NCBI GenBank assembly: GCA_030180135.1
Contig: CM058232.1
Location: forward strand, 62,331,330-62,395,329
DNA: 64,000 nt
DNA from: Orychophragmus violaceus
Taxonomy: Eukaryota; Streptophyta; Magnoliopsida; Brassicales; Brassicaceae
Direction: 5' to 3'
Position numbers and translations under genes: made by a program. The notes under the pieces were generated by a model that worked only from the letters and a program-made list of their open reading frames with translations, searched no databases and had not been told where the DNA came from. How positions within the stretch are numbered: the first letter of the stretch is position 1; each line of letters begins with the position of its first letter. Below are positions 34,480 through 44,528 of the stretch, in pieces.

Positions 34480-35698
34480 TGATATATCATGGTTTTTACC
34501 CATTTTAGACCATGATATAGATGTGTTTTAGTGTCTTTTGTGTTATTTTAGAGTCTTTTACAGGTATAATCAGGTTGGGAGCTAAATTGGAGATTATGGA
34601 GCATTTTGGAGATTTTTGGAGTGATTGGCCGAGAGATAGAGTTCACTGTCCGAAACAGAGAAAGGTATCGATCGTTGCACTCTAGCAACGATCGTTGCAC
34701 CAGCGAGATGGGCCAAAAACTCGGCGGTTTAGAAGAATCAAGATATTGCACTTTGATCCAGAAGTTCCTGATATTTACAAAGAAGCCCTTGGCCGAGATT
34801 ATGCCTATATAATAGAGTTTTTAGAGTTTTTATTAGAGACGCTTTATACTTTTTACCATAGACTTTATAATTAAGAGCAGAGGATTTTTAGAGCTTTTGG
34901 GGGCTGATCTGAACCTGATTCATCATCTGTATTTGGAGAAGATTTCGAACCCCTTTTACTCTTATTCTTTTATGCAATTTACTTATCATATGATCATGTT
35001 TTCATTATCTATGTCTGAGTAGATTCCTAGTTAGACTTAGGGTTTCTCACATAGGATTTCATGACTTGCTAGACTTGTTCAATTTCAGTTAAGGATTCAA
35101 ACTATATCTGTTCTTCAATTTAATTGTGCTTAAAGCTAGTTCTAACCTGATCAATTAGAATCTAGATCTTAGGTTGCTAAATACGTCACGGAAGTGGGGT
35201 TTAGGAACCAGAACTAATTAAATTGGGCAATTAAACTTTGCGCAAACGAAAGTTTGGTTTAGGATAATTGTGAACATATCAAACTCGAACTTATTGCTAG
35301 TTTAATCTGTTAGTTCTCGCAAACGGAAGTTTGGTTTGCTGCACTTAGACTTAGAGAATTATCGCAAAGGAATTTGGTTAATTCTATATCTGTGTTTTGA
35401 GTTCTAGAACTGCGCTTAATTAGATCCTTGCTGAATGAACTGTCTGCTAGTCTGATTTCCTGAGAATACCCTAGGTTTAACGCTTTTAATTACTTGCTTT
35501 CACAACCGATAATCTCTGCTACTGATTTACTTTCTTGCACTACTTTCAATACAATCACATTGCTTATTTCTAGTATTCATTCCCTACGGTTTGATTCTCT
35601 TGAGACCAAGTGTCCCTGTGGATTCGATAACCCTATATACTACTTTGACATTGCTGTACACTTGCAGTTTAGTATAGGGATTAATTCTTGACCTATCA
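34480..35698 (+). repeat. Element G 5' LTR
   Basis: 1,219 bp, ending TTGACCTATCA. TATATAA at 34806-34812 is a likely TATA box. The paired motif ATCGATCGTTGC / GCAACGATCGTTGC lies at about 34667-34700. The first bases contain an inverted repeat around ATATCATGG and CCATGATAT. Confidence 0.93.
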
Positions 35699-35704
35699 AG
35701 CTTT

Positions 35705-35722
35705 TGGCGCCGTTGCCGGGGA
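35705..35722 (+). promoter_or_regulatory. Element G primer binding site (tRNA-Asp)
   Basis: TGGCGCCGTTGCCGGGGA is complementary to the 3' end of plant tRNA-Asp, including CCA. This is the established Athila-group primer. It lies six bases after the LTR. Confidence 0.93.
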
Positions 35723-35866
35723 CTCTTTGAGTCTTCGATAGGACCGAACTTAGGGTTTTACTAGAAATTTTTCGTTTTTTGTTTTTGTTTTTCGTTTTTT
35801 TTTATTTATTTATTTTGCTAACTTTTTCTCTGTTTCTCTCTGTCGCAGGTACGAATTTCGCCTTGC

Positions 35867-35950
35867 GTCGATCGTTGCACCCTTGCATCGATCGTTGCTA
35901 AGCGATTTGAGATTGAATCGATCGTTGCACTGATAGCATCGATCGTTGCT
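35867..35950. repeat. Four TCGATCGTTGC units in the element G leader
   Basis: Four copies (at about 35868, 35888, 35918 and 35939) with short spacers, immediately upstream of the gag ATG. They match the motif in this element's LTR and in its gag and pol linkers. Confidence 0.9.
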
Positions 35951-35969
35951 GGACGATTACAGACAGTTT

Positions 35970-37856
35970 ATGCCAACGCAGAACACTCGAAGTAATCCGA
36001 ACTCGAGCTTAGTTAATCTCAATCTAGAGGAACTTGGACGTCTAGAGAGGACTATCAGAAGAGAAAAGAGAGAGAGAATGGTTCGAGAACGTCTGATCTT
36101 GATACCAGATGCTGAAGGTACCCTGAGGGACCAAGATAACAACCCGTACAATGCTGCTGGGCATCGGGTTGATGCTGAGGGAAATGTAATCCCTGACCCC
36201 CCTGAACCTGAGCAACAACCGCAAGATCAAGCTCAAGGTAGAGAGATGTTAGTTCATGAGAGGACACTAGCTGACTACAATAGACCTGATGAGTTTCATG
36301 CAAACCGAGCAGCTCTAGTGCTTCCTGCTTTCGAGAGGAATGATTTTGAGGTAAAAACTATCTACTACCAACTGATGAGGCAGATTGCTTTTCATGGTCT
36401 TCAATCAGAGCAGCCTATGGATCACATTGACAAGTTTGAGGACATAGTCACTGGCATGAAGTATGAAGGAGTATGCCCGGACTATCTGTTCCTTAAGCTA
36501 TTTCCGCACAGTCTTGCTGGAGACGCTAGTGCATGGCTGAGACAACTGGCACCTGGTCAGTATACTACTTGGACAGCCTTAAAGAGTGAGTTCCTGCGCC
36601 ACTTCTACGATGCTGCGCGCTCAGATCAGTCCAGACAGGACATACTCACTTTTTCCCAAGGAGCTGTGGAGCCTTTGACAACCGCATGGATGAGATTTAA
36701 GCAGTATCAGCGTGATTGTCCACACCATGGATTCACAGAAGTACAGCTGATAGGTATTTTCTTCAGAGGCATAGATCTCCCTTATCAGACTGCTCTGGAT
36801 AATTCCAGTAATGCTAATTTCAATACCAGGACTCCTACACAAGCTAAGCAGTTGATAGAGAACCTGGTTGGCAGCTACAGTTGCAAGTCTATGGATGAGA
36901 TGAGGAAGAAATCTGGTGTAAGTACAGAGGACCCTAACATGACTGAGATTAGATCTAGGCTGGACACAGTTTACAATCTCTTGACAAGTAAGAAAGATGT
37001 CCACCTTGCCCAAAATGTAGATGTAATTCAGACTGAGGAGGACACTCAGGAAGAAGAAGTGAATTACATGGGAGGTTCTGGTTTCCAAGGCAATAGATTT
37101 AGAAATCAGCAGGGAAACAGATTTTCAAATGGAGTTCAGCAAAGTGGTTTTAAGAAAGCCAATGAGCCTGATAGTAAGATAGAGATGATGCTAAGACAGC
37201 TGATGGAGAATCAGACTAAGTACGCAGCAGATTCTGACGCAAAGATGGATACAATCTACAGGGAGCTGAATGGGAAGTTTGAAGGTTTGAACACGCACAT
37301 AAAAGAGCTTGATGCAAGAGTTGCAAGAACTGCTGGGCATGCTCAAAGGGAAGAGGGATATCTCCCGGGAAGGACTGATGCCAATCCTAAGTACCAATGC
37401 AATGCCGTGACATTAAGAAGTGGTAAGGAGCTGTCATCTGGCCAGAAAAAGCAGTTAAGCGTTGAGGAACTCGTAGAAATTGAAGAGTTGGAAGATGAGA
37501 TACGCGATATTCGCCGCGCATCGATCGATGCATCCAAGCAACGATCGTTGCCAAGCGAAACCAAGGAACCGGAGATCGTAACGAAGTCGCCTAGCATCGA
37601 TCGGTGCAACAAGGGCAACGATCGACACAAGGTAACTACAGAAAGTTCGGGTGCTGAAAACCCAAAACAGCCGGCTGAAAGGGTATACAAGCCTAAGATA
37701 CCTTATCCCAAGAATCCCAGAAAAGCTAGGAATGATAGGCAATATGCAAAATGGAAGGAGTTCATAAAAAAGGTGAAGGTTGAAGTACCTTTGTTGGATT
37801 CTATTGAAACCTCCCCCATGATGAAGAGATGCCTTAAAGGATGCAATTTCTGGTAA
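35970..37856 (+). CDS. Element G gag (Athila type)
   Basis: The first in-frame ATG (35970, MPTQNTR) is the likely start; the open frame extends a few codons upstream without ATG. The protein is about 628 residues. The central region 'FLKLFPHSLAGDASAWLRQL' and 'SEFLRHFYDAARSDQSRQDI' is the retrotransposon gag domain. Further on is 'CNAVTLRSGKEL', a hallmark of Athila-group gag. It forms the particle that packages the RNA. The C-terminal part holds a CGATCG-motif insert encoding ASIDASKQRSL. The frame ends with a TAA after CLKGCNFW, because an extra G near 37841 (AAAGGATGC) shifts out of the pol frame. Confidence 0.9.
   Translation: MPTQNTRSNPNSSLVNLNLEELGRLERTIRREKRERMVRERLILIPDAEGTLRDQDNNPYNAAGHRVDAEGNVIPDPPEPEQQPQDQAQGREMLVHERTLADYNRPDEFHANRAALVLPAFERNDFEVKTIYYQLMRQIAFHGLQSEQPMDHIDKFEDIVTGMKYEGVCPDYLFLKLFPHSLAGDASAWLRQLAPGQYTTWTALKSEFLRHFYDAARSDQSRQDILTFSQGAVEPLTTAWMRFKQYQRDCPHHGFTEVQLIGIFFRGIDLPYQTALDNSSNANFNTRTPTQAKQLIENLVGSYSCKSMDEMRKKSGVSTEDPNMTEIRSRLDTVYNLLTSKKDVHLAQNVDVIQTEEDTQEEEVNYMGGSGFQGNRFRNQQGNRFSNGVQQSGFKKANEPDSKIEMMLRQLMENQTKYAADSDAKMDTIYRELNGKFEGLNTHIKELDARVARTAGHAQREEGYLPGRTDANPKYQCNAVTLRSGKELSSGQKKQLSVEELVEIEELEDEIRDIRRASIDASKQRSLPSETKEPEIVTKSPSIDRCNKGNDRHKVTTESSGAENPKQPAERVYKPKIPYPKNPRKARNDRQYAKWKEFIKKVKVEVPLLDSIETSPMMKRCLKGCNFW
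37517..37626. repeat. CGATCG motif cluster in gag C-terminus of element G
   Basis: GCATCGATCGATGCATCC, AGCAACGATCGTTGCC, GCATCGATCGGTGC and GGCAACGATCGAC occur in succession. They encode Ser-Ile-Asp-rich linkers in the gag frame. Confidence 0.88.
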
Positions 37857-37878
37857 ATGGTCTGACGAAGAAAGTATA

Positions 37879-40800
37879 ATGATGCTCAATGAAGTATGTA
37901 GTGCAGTGATTCAAGGTAGAATTCCAGAGAAATTGAAGGATCCAGGCAGCTTCGTATTAGATTGTGCTATCTACAAGGAGAGGTTCGAAAGGTCCCTATG
38001 TGATCTTGGTTCCAGCGTAAATCTGATGCCCCTCTCGGTTGCTAAAAGACTAGGGATGACAGACTTTATACCAACTAGGATATCACTAGTTTTGGCAGAC
38101 CGATCAGTCAGGATTCCTGAAGGAGTAATAGAGGATGTGCCTATAACTGTTGGCAAGTGTGTGATCCCAACTGACTTTGTGGTTCTACAATATGGACAGG
38201 AGCCAAAAGACCCATTAATTCTAGGCAGGTCTTTCTTAGCAACAGCTGGTGCAATGATTGACTGTCAAGGAGGTAAGATAATTCTGAATGTGGGTGATCT
38301 GAAGATGAGTTTTGACATGAACAAGCTGGTAAAGAGACCAACCATTGACGGGCAGACCTTCTATGTGGACACATTGGGTGATTTGGCTGCAGAGTACTTC
38401 CATCAATCACATGCTGAGGACCCACTAGAAAGAGCCTTACTGAGTTCTATTTTGGAGTTGGAGTACCTACAGGACGAGCCTGCAATGTGCTATACAAGAT
38501 TGATGGATTCTGTCGAGGTTGCAATGCAGGTCGAAGTATCTGACGCGGGACTGCAACGATCGATACCAACTGAGCAACGATCGTTGCAAGACGACCTCGA
38601 CTGGGCAGAGGAAAAAGCTCCGAAAATAGATCTGAAACAACTTCCATCCGGGCTAAGGTACGCGTTTCTTGGACCGAATTCAACTTATCCAGTGATTGTT
38701 AATGCTAGTTTAAACAACGCAGAGCTCACTTTACTGCTAAGCAAGCTGCGCAAGCATCGCAAAGCTCTTGGCTATTCCCTTAATGATATTTCAGGTATCT
38801 CACCGGAACTGTGCATGCATCGGATACATCTCGAGGATGAGTCCAAGACATCAATCGAACATCAGAGGAGACTTAATCCTAATCTACAGGAAGTAGTCAA
38901 AAAGGAGATTATGAAACTCCTGGATGCTGGGATCATCTATCCTATTTCAGACAGTGATTGGGTAAGTCCAGTCCATGTAGTACCTAAGAAAGGTGGAGTT
39001 ACAGTTGTTAAGAATGAGAAGAACGAGCTGATACCTACTAGGACTGTGACGGGACACAGGATGTGCATAGAGTACAGGAAACTGAATGCTGCGACTAGAA
39101 AAGATCACTTTCCCTTACCTTTTATTGATCAGATGCTCGAAAGGTTAGCAAATCATCCTTACTACTGCTTCTTAGATGGATATTCAGGTTTCTTTCAGAT
39201 CCCCATCCATCCAGAGGATCAAGGAAAGACCACTTTCACTTGTCCATACGGGACATTCGCCTACCGTAGGATGCCCTTTGGACTCTGCAATGCACCAGCC
39301 ACTTTCCAGAGATGCATGATGTCCATATTCACAGATATGATTGAGGATTTTATGGAAGTGTTCATGGATGATTTCTCAGTATATGGATCATCCTATAATG
39401 AATGCTTAGATAATCTGTGTAAGGTTTTGAAAAGATGTGAAGAAAAGCACTTAGTTCTTAACTGGGAGAAGTGTCATTTTATGGTCAGAGATGGCATTGT
39501 GCTTGGACATAAGGTGTCCGAAGCAGGAATAGAGGTGGACCGCGCCAAAATCGAGGTAATGACGAACCTACAGGCACCTGATTCTGTTAAGTCTATTAGA
39601 AGCTTTCTTGGACATGCTGGTTTCTATAGACGGTTCATCAAGGATTTCAGTAAGATTGCTAGGCCATTAACTGCTTTGCTGTGTAAAGACACCAAGTTTG
39701 AGTTCACTGCAGATTGTCAAACTGCATTTGAACAAATCAAGCAGGCATTAGTAAGTGCTCCCATAGTTCAGCCACCGGATTGGGATTTGCCTTTCGAAGT
39801 AATGTGTGATGCAAGTGACTATGCTGTAGGAGCTGTTCTTGGACAAAGGAAAAATAGAAAGCTTCATGCTATCTATTATGCCAGTAGGACACTGGATGAT
39901 GCACAAAGGAACTATGCCACTACAGAGAAGGAGCTGTTAGCAGTTGTCTTTGCATTTGAGAAATTTCGCTCTTATCTTGTTGGCTCCAAGGTGATTGTAC
40001 ACACTGATCATTCAGCCCTGAAGTATCTGATGCAGAAGAAGGATGCTAAGCCAAGACTGTTGAGATGGATCTTGTTGCTCCAGGAATTTGATATTGAAGT
40101 AAGAGACAAGAAAGGAGTTGAGAATGGGGTTGCTGATCATCTTTCTAGGATGCTGGTAGAGGAAGACGTGCCAATCAATGACTATTTGCCTGAAGAAAAC
40201 GTCAATATGGTTGGGACAATCTGTGAGACAGATTTGGACAGAGATCTGCAAAACTGTCGGATTAATCGCATTGCGTCGATCGATGCAACATCAGCATCGA
40301 TCGATGCATCTATCAGGGCGGTAGCGATCGATACATCTGGCTGTGACGATCGTTGCAGCGCGACCACAGGCCCAGAGACTTTTACGGTACGGATTGGAAA
40401 ACATGAGTTTGAGATTTATGCTGTCTCAACAAATGATCAACCATGGTATGCAGACATAGCCAATTATCTAGCTGCAGAGGCTGAACCAGATAATCTAAAA
40501 GGATATGAAAAGAAGAGGTTTTTCAGAGAACTTAGGAGGTACTATTGGGATGAACCTTACCTATATAAGCATTGTTCGGATGGCCTTTATAGAAGATGTG
40601 TCGCTGAGACAGAGGTTCCAGATATCCTGTTCCACTGCCACGGATCAGATTATGCAGGACATTTTGCTACTTTCAAGACTGTATCTAAGGTTTTGCAGGC
40701 AGGTTTCTGGTGGCCTACAATGTTCGCTGATACTCACTCTTTTATTTCTCATTGTGATGCCTGCCAAAGGAGAGGGAAAATCAGCAGAAAGCATGAGATG

Positions 40801-41733
40801 CCTCAGAATTTCATTCTTGAGGTTGAGGTTTTTGATTGCTGGGGCATAGATTTTATGGGTCCCTTTCCCTCATCTTATGGGAATAAATTCATATTAGTTG
40901 CTGTGGATTATGTATCTAAGTGGGTAGAAGCAATAGCTAGTCCAACCAATGATTCTTCAGTAGTCATTAAGCTGTTCAAATCCATCATATTCCCTAGATT
41001 TGGAGTACCTCGGATAGTAATTAGTGATGGAGGGTCTCACTTTATTAATAAGGTATTTGAGAAGCTCTTGAAGAAGCATGGGGTGCATCACCGAGTTGCT
41101 ACTCCTTATCACCCACAGACTAGTGGACAGGTAGAAGTTTCCAACAGACAAATCAAGGAGATCTTGGAGAAAACAGTTGGGAAGACAAGAAAAGATTGGG
41201 CAGCTAAGCTTGATGATGCTTTATGGGCTTACAGGACTGCATTCAAAACACCATTGGGGACTACTCCATTTCACTTGTTGTATGGAAAAGCATGCCATCT
41301 GCCTGTGGAACTTGAGCACAAAGCAGCATGGGCTGTGAAGCAGATGAACTTTGACCTTAAATCAGCTGCAGAAAGAAGGCTGATACAGCTTAATGAGTTG
41401 GATGAGATTAGACATCTTGCCTATGAGAACTCAAAGCTGTACAAGGAGAGGACAAAGGCTTATCATGATAAAAAGATTGTTTCTAGACGGTTTGAGCCTA
41501 ATGATCAGGTACTTCTATACAATTCTCGCTTGCATTTGTTTCCAGGAAAGCTGAAATCAAGATGGTCCGGTCCTTACACAATAAAAGAAGTGCGTCCATA
41601 TGGAGCTGTCATACTAATAGGCAAGGAAGGTAATGAGTTTGCTGTGAATGGGCAGAGGGTAAAACACTATTGGGCTAAGGCCGAGATTCCCAGAGGACAG
41701 ATTTTGCCTCTGGATGCTGCACCCTCAACTTGA
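37879..41733 (+). CDS. Element G pol (protease, RT, RNase H, integrase)
   Basis: Open frame of 1,284 codons. Order: protease (CDLGSSVNLMPLS, near residue 40), RT (LDGYSGFFQIPI; catalytic FMDDFSVYG near 495), RNase H (CDASDYAVGAVLGQR near 643; HTDHSAL near 710), integrase zinc region (HCHGSDYAGH...CDACQRRG near 920-960) and DDE core (GIDFMGPFP, VISDGGSHFI, GQVEVSNRQI, at about 990, 1048 and 1084). All catalytic residues visible are intact. In sequence it continues gag, from which only a one-base frameshift near 37841 separates it. CGATCG-motif inserts lie between PR and RT and between RH and IN. No chromodomain seen. Confidence 0.93.
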   Translation: MMLNEVCSAVIQGRIPEKLKDPGSFVLDCAIYKERFERSLCDLGSSVNLMPLSVAKRLGMTDFIPTRISLVLADRSVRIPEGVIEDVPITVGKCVIPTDFVVLQYGQEPKDPLILGRSFLATAGAMIDCQGGKIILNVGDLKMSFDMNKLVKRPTIDGQTFYVDTLGDLAAEYFHQSHAEDPLERALLSSILELEYLQDEPAMCYTRLMDSVEVAMQVEVSDAGLQRSIPTEQRSLQDDLDWAEEKAPKIDLKQLPSGLRYAFLGPNSTYPVIVNASLNNAELTLLLSKLRKHRKALGYSLNDISGISPELCMHRIHLEDESKTSIEHQRRLNPNLQEVVKKEIMKLLDAGIIYPISDSDWVSPVHVVPKKGGVTVVKNEKNELIPTRTVTGHRMCIEYRKLNAATRKDHFPLPFIDQMLERLANHPYYCFLDGYSGFFQIPIHPEDQGKTTFTCPYGTFAYRRMPFGLCNAPATFQRCMMSIFTDMIEDFMEVFMDDFSVYGSSYNECLDNLCKVLKRCEEKHLVLNWEKCHFMVRDGIVLGHKVSEAGIEVDRAKIEVMTNLQAPDSVKSIRSFLGHAGFYRRFIKDFSKIARPLTALLCKDTKFEFTADCQTAFEQIKQALVSAPIVQPPDWDLPFEVMCDASDYAVGAVLGQRKNRKLHAIYYASRTLDDAQRNYATTEKELLAVVFAFEKFRSYLVGSKVIVHTDHSALKYLMQKKDAKPRLLRWILLLQEFDIEVRDKKGVENGVADHLSRMLVEEDVPINDYLPEENVNMVGTICETDLDRDLQNCRINRIASIDATSASIDASIRAVAIDTSGCDDRCSATTGPETFTVRIGKHEFEIYAVSTNDQPWYADIANYLAAEAEPDNLKGYEKKRFFRELRRYYWDEPYLYKHCSDGLYRRCVAETEVPDILFHCHGSDYAGHFATFKTVSKVLQAGFWWPTMFADTHSFISHCDACQRRGKISRKHEMPQNFILEVEVFDCWGIDFMGPFPSSYGNKFILVAVDYVSKWVEAIASPTNDSSVVIKLFKSIIFPRFGVPRIVISDGGSHFINKVFEKLLKKHGVHHRVATPYHPQTSGQVEVSNRQIKEILEKTVGKTRKDWAAKLDDALWAYRTAFKTPLGTTPFHLLYGKACHLPVELEHKAAWAVKQMNFDLKSAAERRLIQLNELDEIRHLAYENSKLYKERTKAYHDKKIVSRRFEPNDQVLLYNSRLHLFPGKLKSRWSGPYTIKEVRPYGAVILIGKEGNEFAVNGQRVKHYWAKAEIPRGQILPLDAAPST
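38556..38590. repeat. CGATCG motifs in the PR-RT linker of element G
   Basis: GCAACGATCGATACC and GAGCAACGATCGTTGCAAG, encoding RSIPTEQRSL between protease and RT. Confidence 0.85.
40274..40358. repeat. CGATCG motif cluster in the RH-IN linker of element G
   Basis: GCGTCGATCGATGC, GCATCGATCGATGC, GCGATCGATACATC and GACGATCGTTGC within 85 bases, encoding ASIDATSASIDAS and onward, exactly between RNase H and integrase. Confidence 0.88.
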
Positions 41734-41904
41734 AAAATCTTGCGCGTCCGGTCAAGCTATTGACCTTAAACAAGCGCTGGGTGGGAGGCAACCCACCATT
41801 AGGTACTGGTGTTTTTCTTTTTAATTTTTGGTGTTTTTGTTAGGATTTTACGTTTGTTTTTGTTTCTGGTGCAGTCATGTTTGCAGGTCTCGGATTAAAT
41901 CGCA

Positions 41905-42054
41905 GTGCAGCGATCGATGCATTTCTGCATCGATCGTCACAACACGAAAGGAATCGCATTGCAGCGATCGTTGCGGTCCTGAGCAACGATCGACCATACA
42001 CGAAAATCGCCAAGTAACGGTCGATGCATCTAATGCACCGATCGATGCTGTGCG
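41905..42054. repeat. CGATCG motif cluster in the element G 3' region
   Basis: At least six units in 150 bases: AGCGATCGATGC, GCATCGATCGTC, AGCGATCGTTGC, GCAACGATCGACC, ACGGTCGATGC and ACCGATCGATGC. Confidence 0.88.
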
Positions 42055-43087
42055 ACAGAGGTAACCCGACAGACATAAACTCACCTTTTCAATTTTTTTT
42101 ATTTTCTTTTTACCGATCCTTCGCTGGACACTACTGGGGACAGTGTGTCTTAAGTGTGGGGGAGGTGCTACTGACGTTTATCTTTCTGTTTTCTTAAGAG
42201 TCAGTCCGTTTTTCAAAATTTTTTGTTTTATTGAGTCAAAATTGTTTAAGTAAGAAACTATGATTTTCGGAGGAGATTTACAAAACTTGCAGGAACTTAA
42301 GTAACCATTGGGATGAAGTTGCAGGATCTATCTCTGACTATTAGAAAACCCCATCACAGATCAACCTACTGGGAACACCCACATCACTTCAGGTATCAGA
42401 GGATCCTTTTACTGACTTCACCCCTAATACTGACTTAGATTTTCTCACCTAAGGGCTTGGTATACTTTATGTCGGATTCCCTGTTAGTTCTGACACAGCC
42501 TGTAAACCTGTCCTATTTAGTCCCCTTCTCCCCTTCTATAAAGTAAAAAAAAAAAAAAAAAGATAATAAACTGAGGATGAGTTAGTAACTCCGAAGTGGT
42601 CATGGGAATAGTAGCAAACACTATTATCTCTCATGTGATCCATGGAATGTGTCCAAAGTACACCCCATAACGGGAAGAACACTGATAAAAAAAATAAAAT
42701 GATACCCAGTGGGGAAAAATCAGTTGTTAAAGAAGGGAAAGAGAAGAAAGGGACTAGAGAAAGATAGTATGGTGGTCTAGAGCTGATTAGGTAAGAATCC
42801 ATGTGCCTTTAGATCGATACTCCTTAGGTGAGACCGCACTTAAATACTTGCAGAAGTCAGTAGGGAGAATTTGAATGCTTGAATGTGATTGTGGAGTTTA
42901 CCTAGGACAGTTGCTAAGTGTGGGGGAAGTACATGTTGGTCTTGATATCCTGTGATTGATTCTTTCAGTGGTTTACTAAGGGGAATCTGAGTATTGTAGC
43001 TTCTAAGATGAAATGAGTTTCTGAAGAGTTTTCAAACCTCTTCACCATGTTTTAGTTCTATGTTTTGCTTGAGGGCAAGCAAAGGCT

Positions 43088-43101
43088 AAGTGTGGGGGAG
43101 T
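43088..43101 (+). promoter_or_regulatory. Element G polypurine tract
   Basis: AAGTGTGGGGGAGT directly before the 3' LTR start at 43102. Two similar tracts occur upstream in the 3' region. Confidence 0.8.
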
Positions 43102-44299
43102 TGATATATCATGGTTTTTACCCATTTTAGACCATGATATAGATGTGTTTTAGTGTCTTTTGTGTTATTTTAGAGTCTTTTACAGGTATAATCAGGTTGG
43201 GAGCTAAATTGGAGATTATGGAGCATTTTGGAGATTTTTGGAGTGATTGGCCGAGAGATAGAGTTCACTGTCCGAAACAGAGAAAGGTATCGATCGTTGC
43301 ACTCTAGCAACGATCGTTGCACCAGCGAGATGGGCCAAAAACTCGGCGGTTTAGAAGAATCAAGATATTGCACTTTGATCCAGAAGTTCCTGATATTTAC
43401 AAAGAAGCCCCTGGCCGAGATTATGCCTATATAATAGAGTTTTTAGAGTTTTTATTAGACGCTTTATACTTTCATAATTAAGAGCAGAGGATTTTTAGAG
43501 CTTTTGGGGCTGATCTGAACCTGATTCATCATCTGTATTTGGAGAAGATTTCGAACCCCTTTTACTCTTATTCTTTTATGCAATTTACTTATCATATGAT
43601 CATGTTTTCATTATCTATGTCTGAGTAGATTCCTAGTTAGACTTAGGGTTTCTCACATAGGATTTCATGACTTGCTAGACTTGTTCAATTTCAGTTAAGG
43701 ATTCAAACTATATCTGTTCTTCAATTTAATTGTGCTTAAAGCTAGTTCTAACCTGATCAATTAGAATCTAGATCTTAGGTTGCTAAATACGTCACGGAAG
43801 TGGGGTTTAGGAATCTGAACTAATTAAATTGGGCAATTAAACTTTGCGCAAACGAAAGTTTGGTTTAGGATAATTGTGAACATATCAAACTCGAACTTAT
43901 TGCTAGTTTAATCTGTTAGTTCTCGCAAACGGAAGTTTGGTTTGCTGCACTTAGACTTAGAGAATTATCGCAAAGGAATTTGGTTAATTCTATATCTGTG
44001 TTTTGAGTTCTAGAACTGCGCTTAATTAGATCCTTGCTGAATGAACTGTCTGCTAGTCTGATTTCCTGAGAATACCCTAGGTTTAACGCTTTTAATTACT
44101 TGCTTTCACAACCGATAATCTCTGCAACTGATTTACTTTCTTGCACTACTTTCAATACAATCACATTGCTTATTTCTAGTATTCATTCCCTACGGTTTGA
44201 TTCTCTTGAGACCAAGTGTCCCTGTGGATTCGATAACCCTATATACTACTTTGACATTGCTGTACACTTGCAGTTTAGTATAGGGATTAATTCTTGACC
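43102..44299 (+). repeat. Element G 3' LTR, last five bases missing
   Basis: 1,198 bp; matches the 5' LTR but ends TTCTTGACC, then joins GAGTTATATGG of the Copia-E leader. A 15-bp-scale deletion near 43460 and other small indels separate the LTRs. TATATAA at 43428-43434. Confidence 0.92.
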
Positions 44300-44528
44300 G
44301 AGTTATATGGATATAACTAGCTGTGTGTATGCTTACCAAGTAAAGCTACTTCTGGGTGACGGCCAGTGGCCCACTTTGGATTTAGCTGAACATGGGTCTC
44401 GGAATCATTGCATTCTTATGAGGTTAAACAAAGAAATTTTGAATGCAATGCGAGTTTTCTTATAAGTTATTAAGATAACTCTTTTATGAACTAAATAACT
44501 AAAACTCTATTGTCTCATAATTTCAGCT
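44300..44528 (+). other. Copia-E leader, second part
   Basis: Resumes the leader with a GGTGACGGCCAGTGGCCCAC block found in all family members and ends in TTTCAGCT before the gag ATG. Confidence 0.8.

Larger units (their letters stand above)
41734..43101 (+). other. Element G 3' region
   Basis: 1.37 kb between pol and the 3' LTR with no long coding frame, so no envelope-like gene. It holds a hairpin-forming GGTGGGAGGCAACCCACC (41779-41796), a CGATCG cluster (41905-42054), and three copies of AAGTGTGGGGGA (about 42153, 42914 and 43088), the last serving as polypurine tract. Confidence 0.85.
34480..44299 (+). mobile_element. Element G: Athila-type Ty3/gypsy retrotransposon inserted in Copia-E leader
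   Basis: LTRs at 34480-35698 and 43102-44299 start TGATATATCATGG. The PBS TGGCGCCGTTGCCGGGGA matches tRNA-Asp, as known for Athila. Gag and pol are separated by one frameshift. The LTRs differ by about four substitutions and a few indels, so insertion was recent. No target duplication is found: the right LTR lacks its last five bases (TATCA) and the neighbouring Copia-E leader lacks about 60 bases. No envelope-like ORF is present downstream of pol. Confidence 0.93.

Noticed and set aside
34606..34812. 68-codon frame in the Athila LTR (also 43228-43434)
   Set aside because: LTR sequence upstream of the TATA motif; no domain.
41734..43101. Possible envelope-like gene after Athila pol
   Set aside because: No frame of useful length, no signal peptide or membrane segment on the plus strand.
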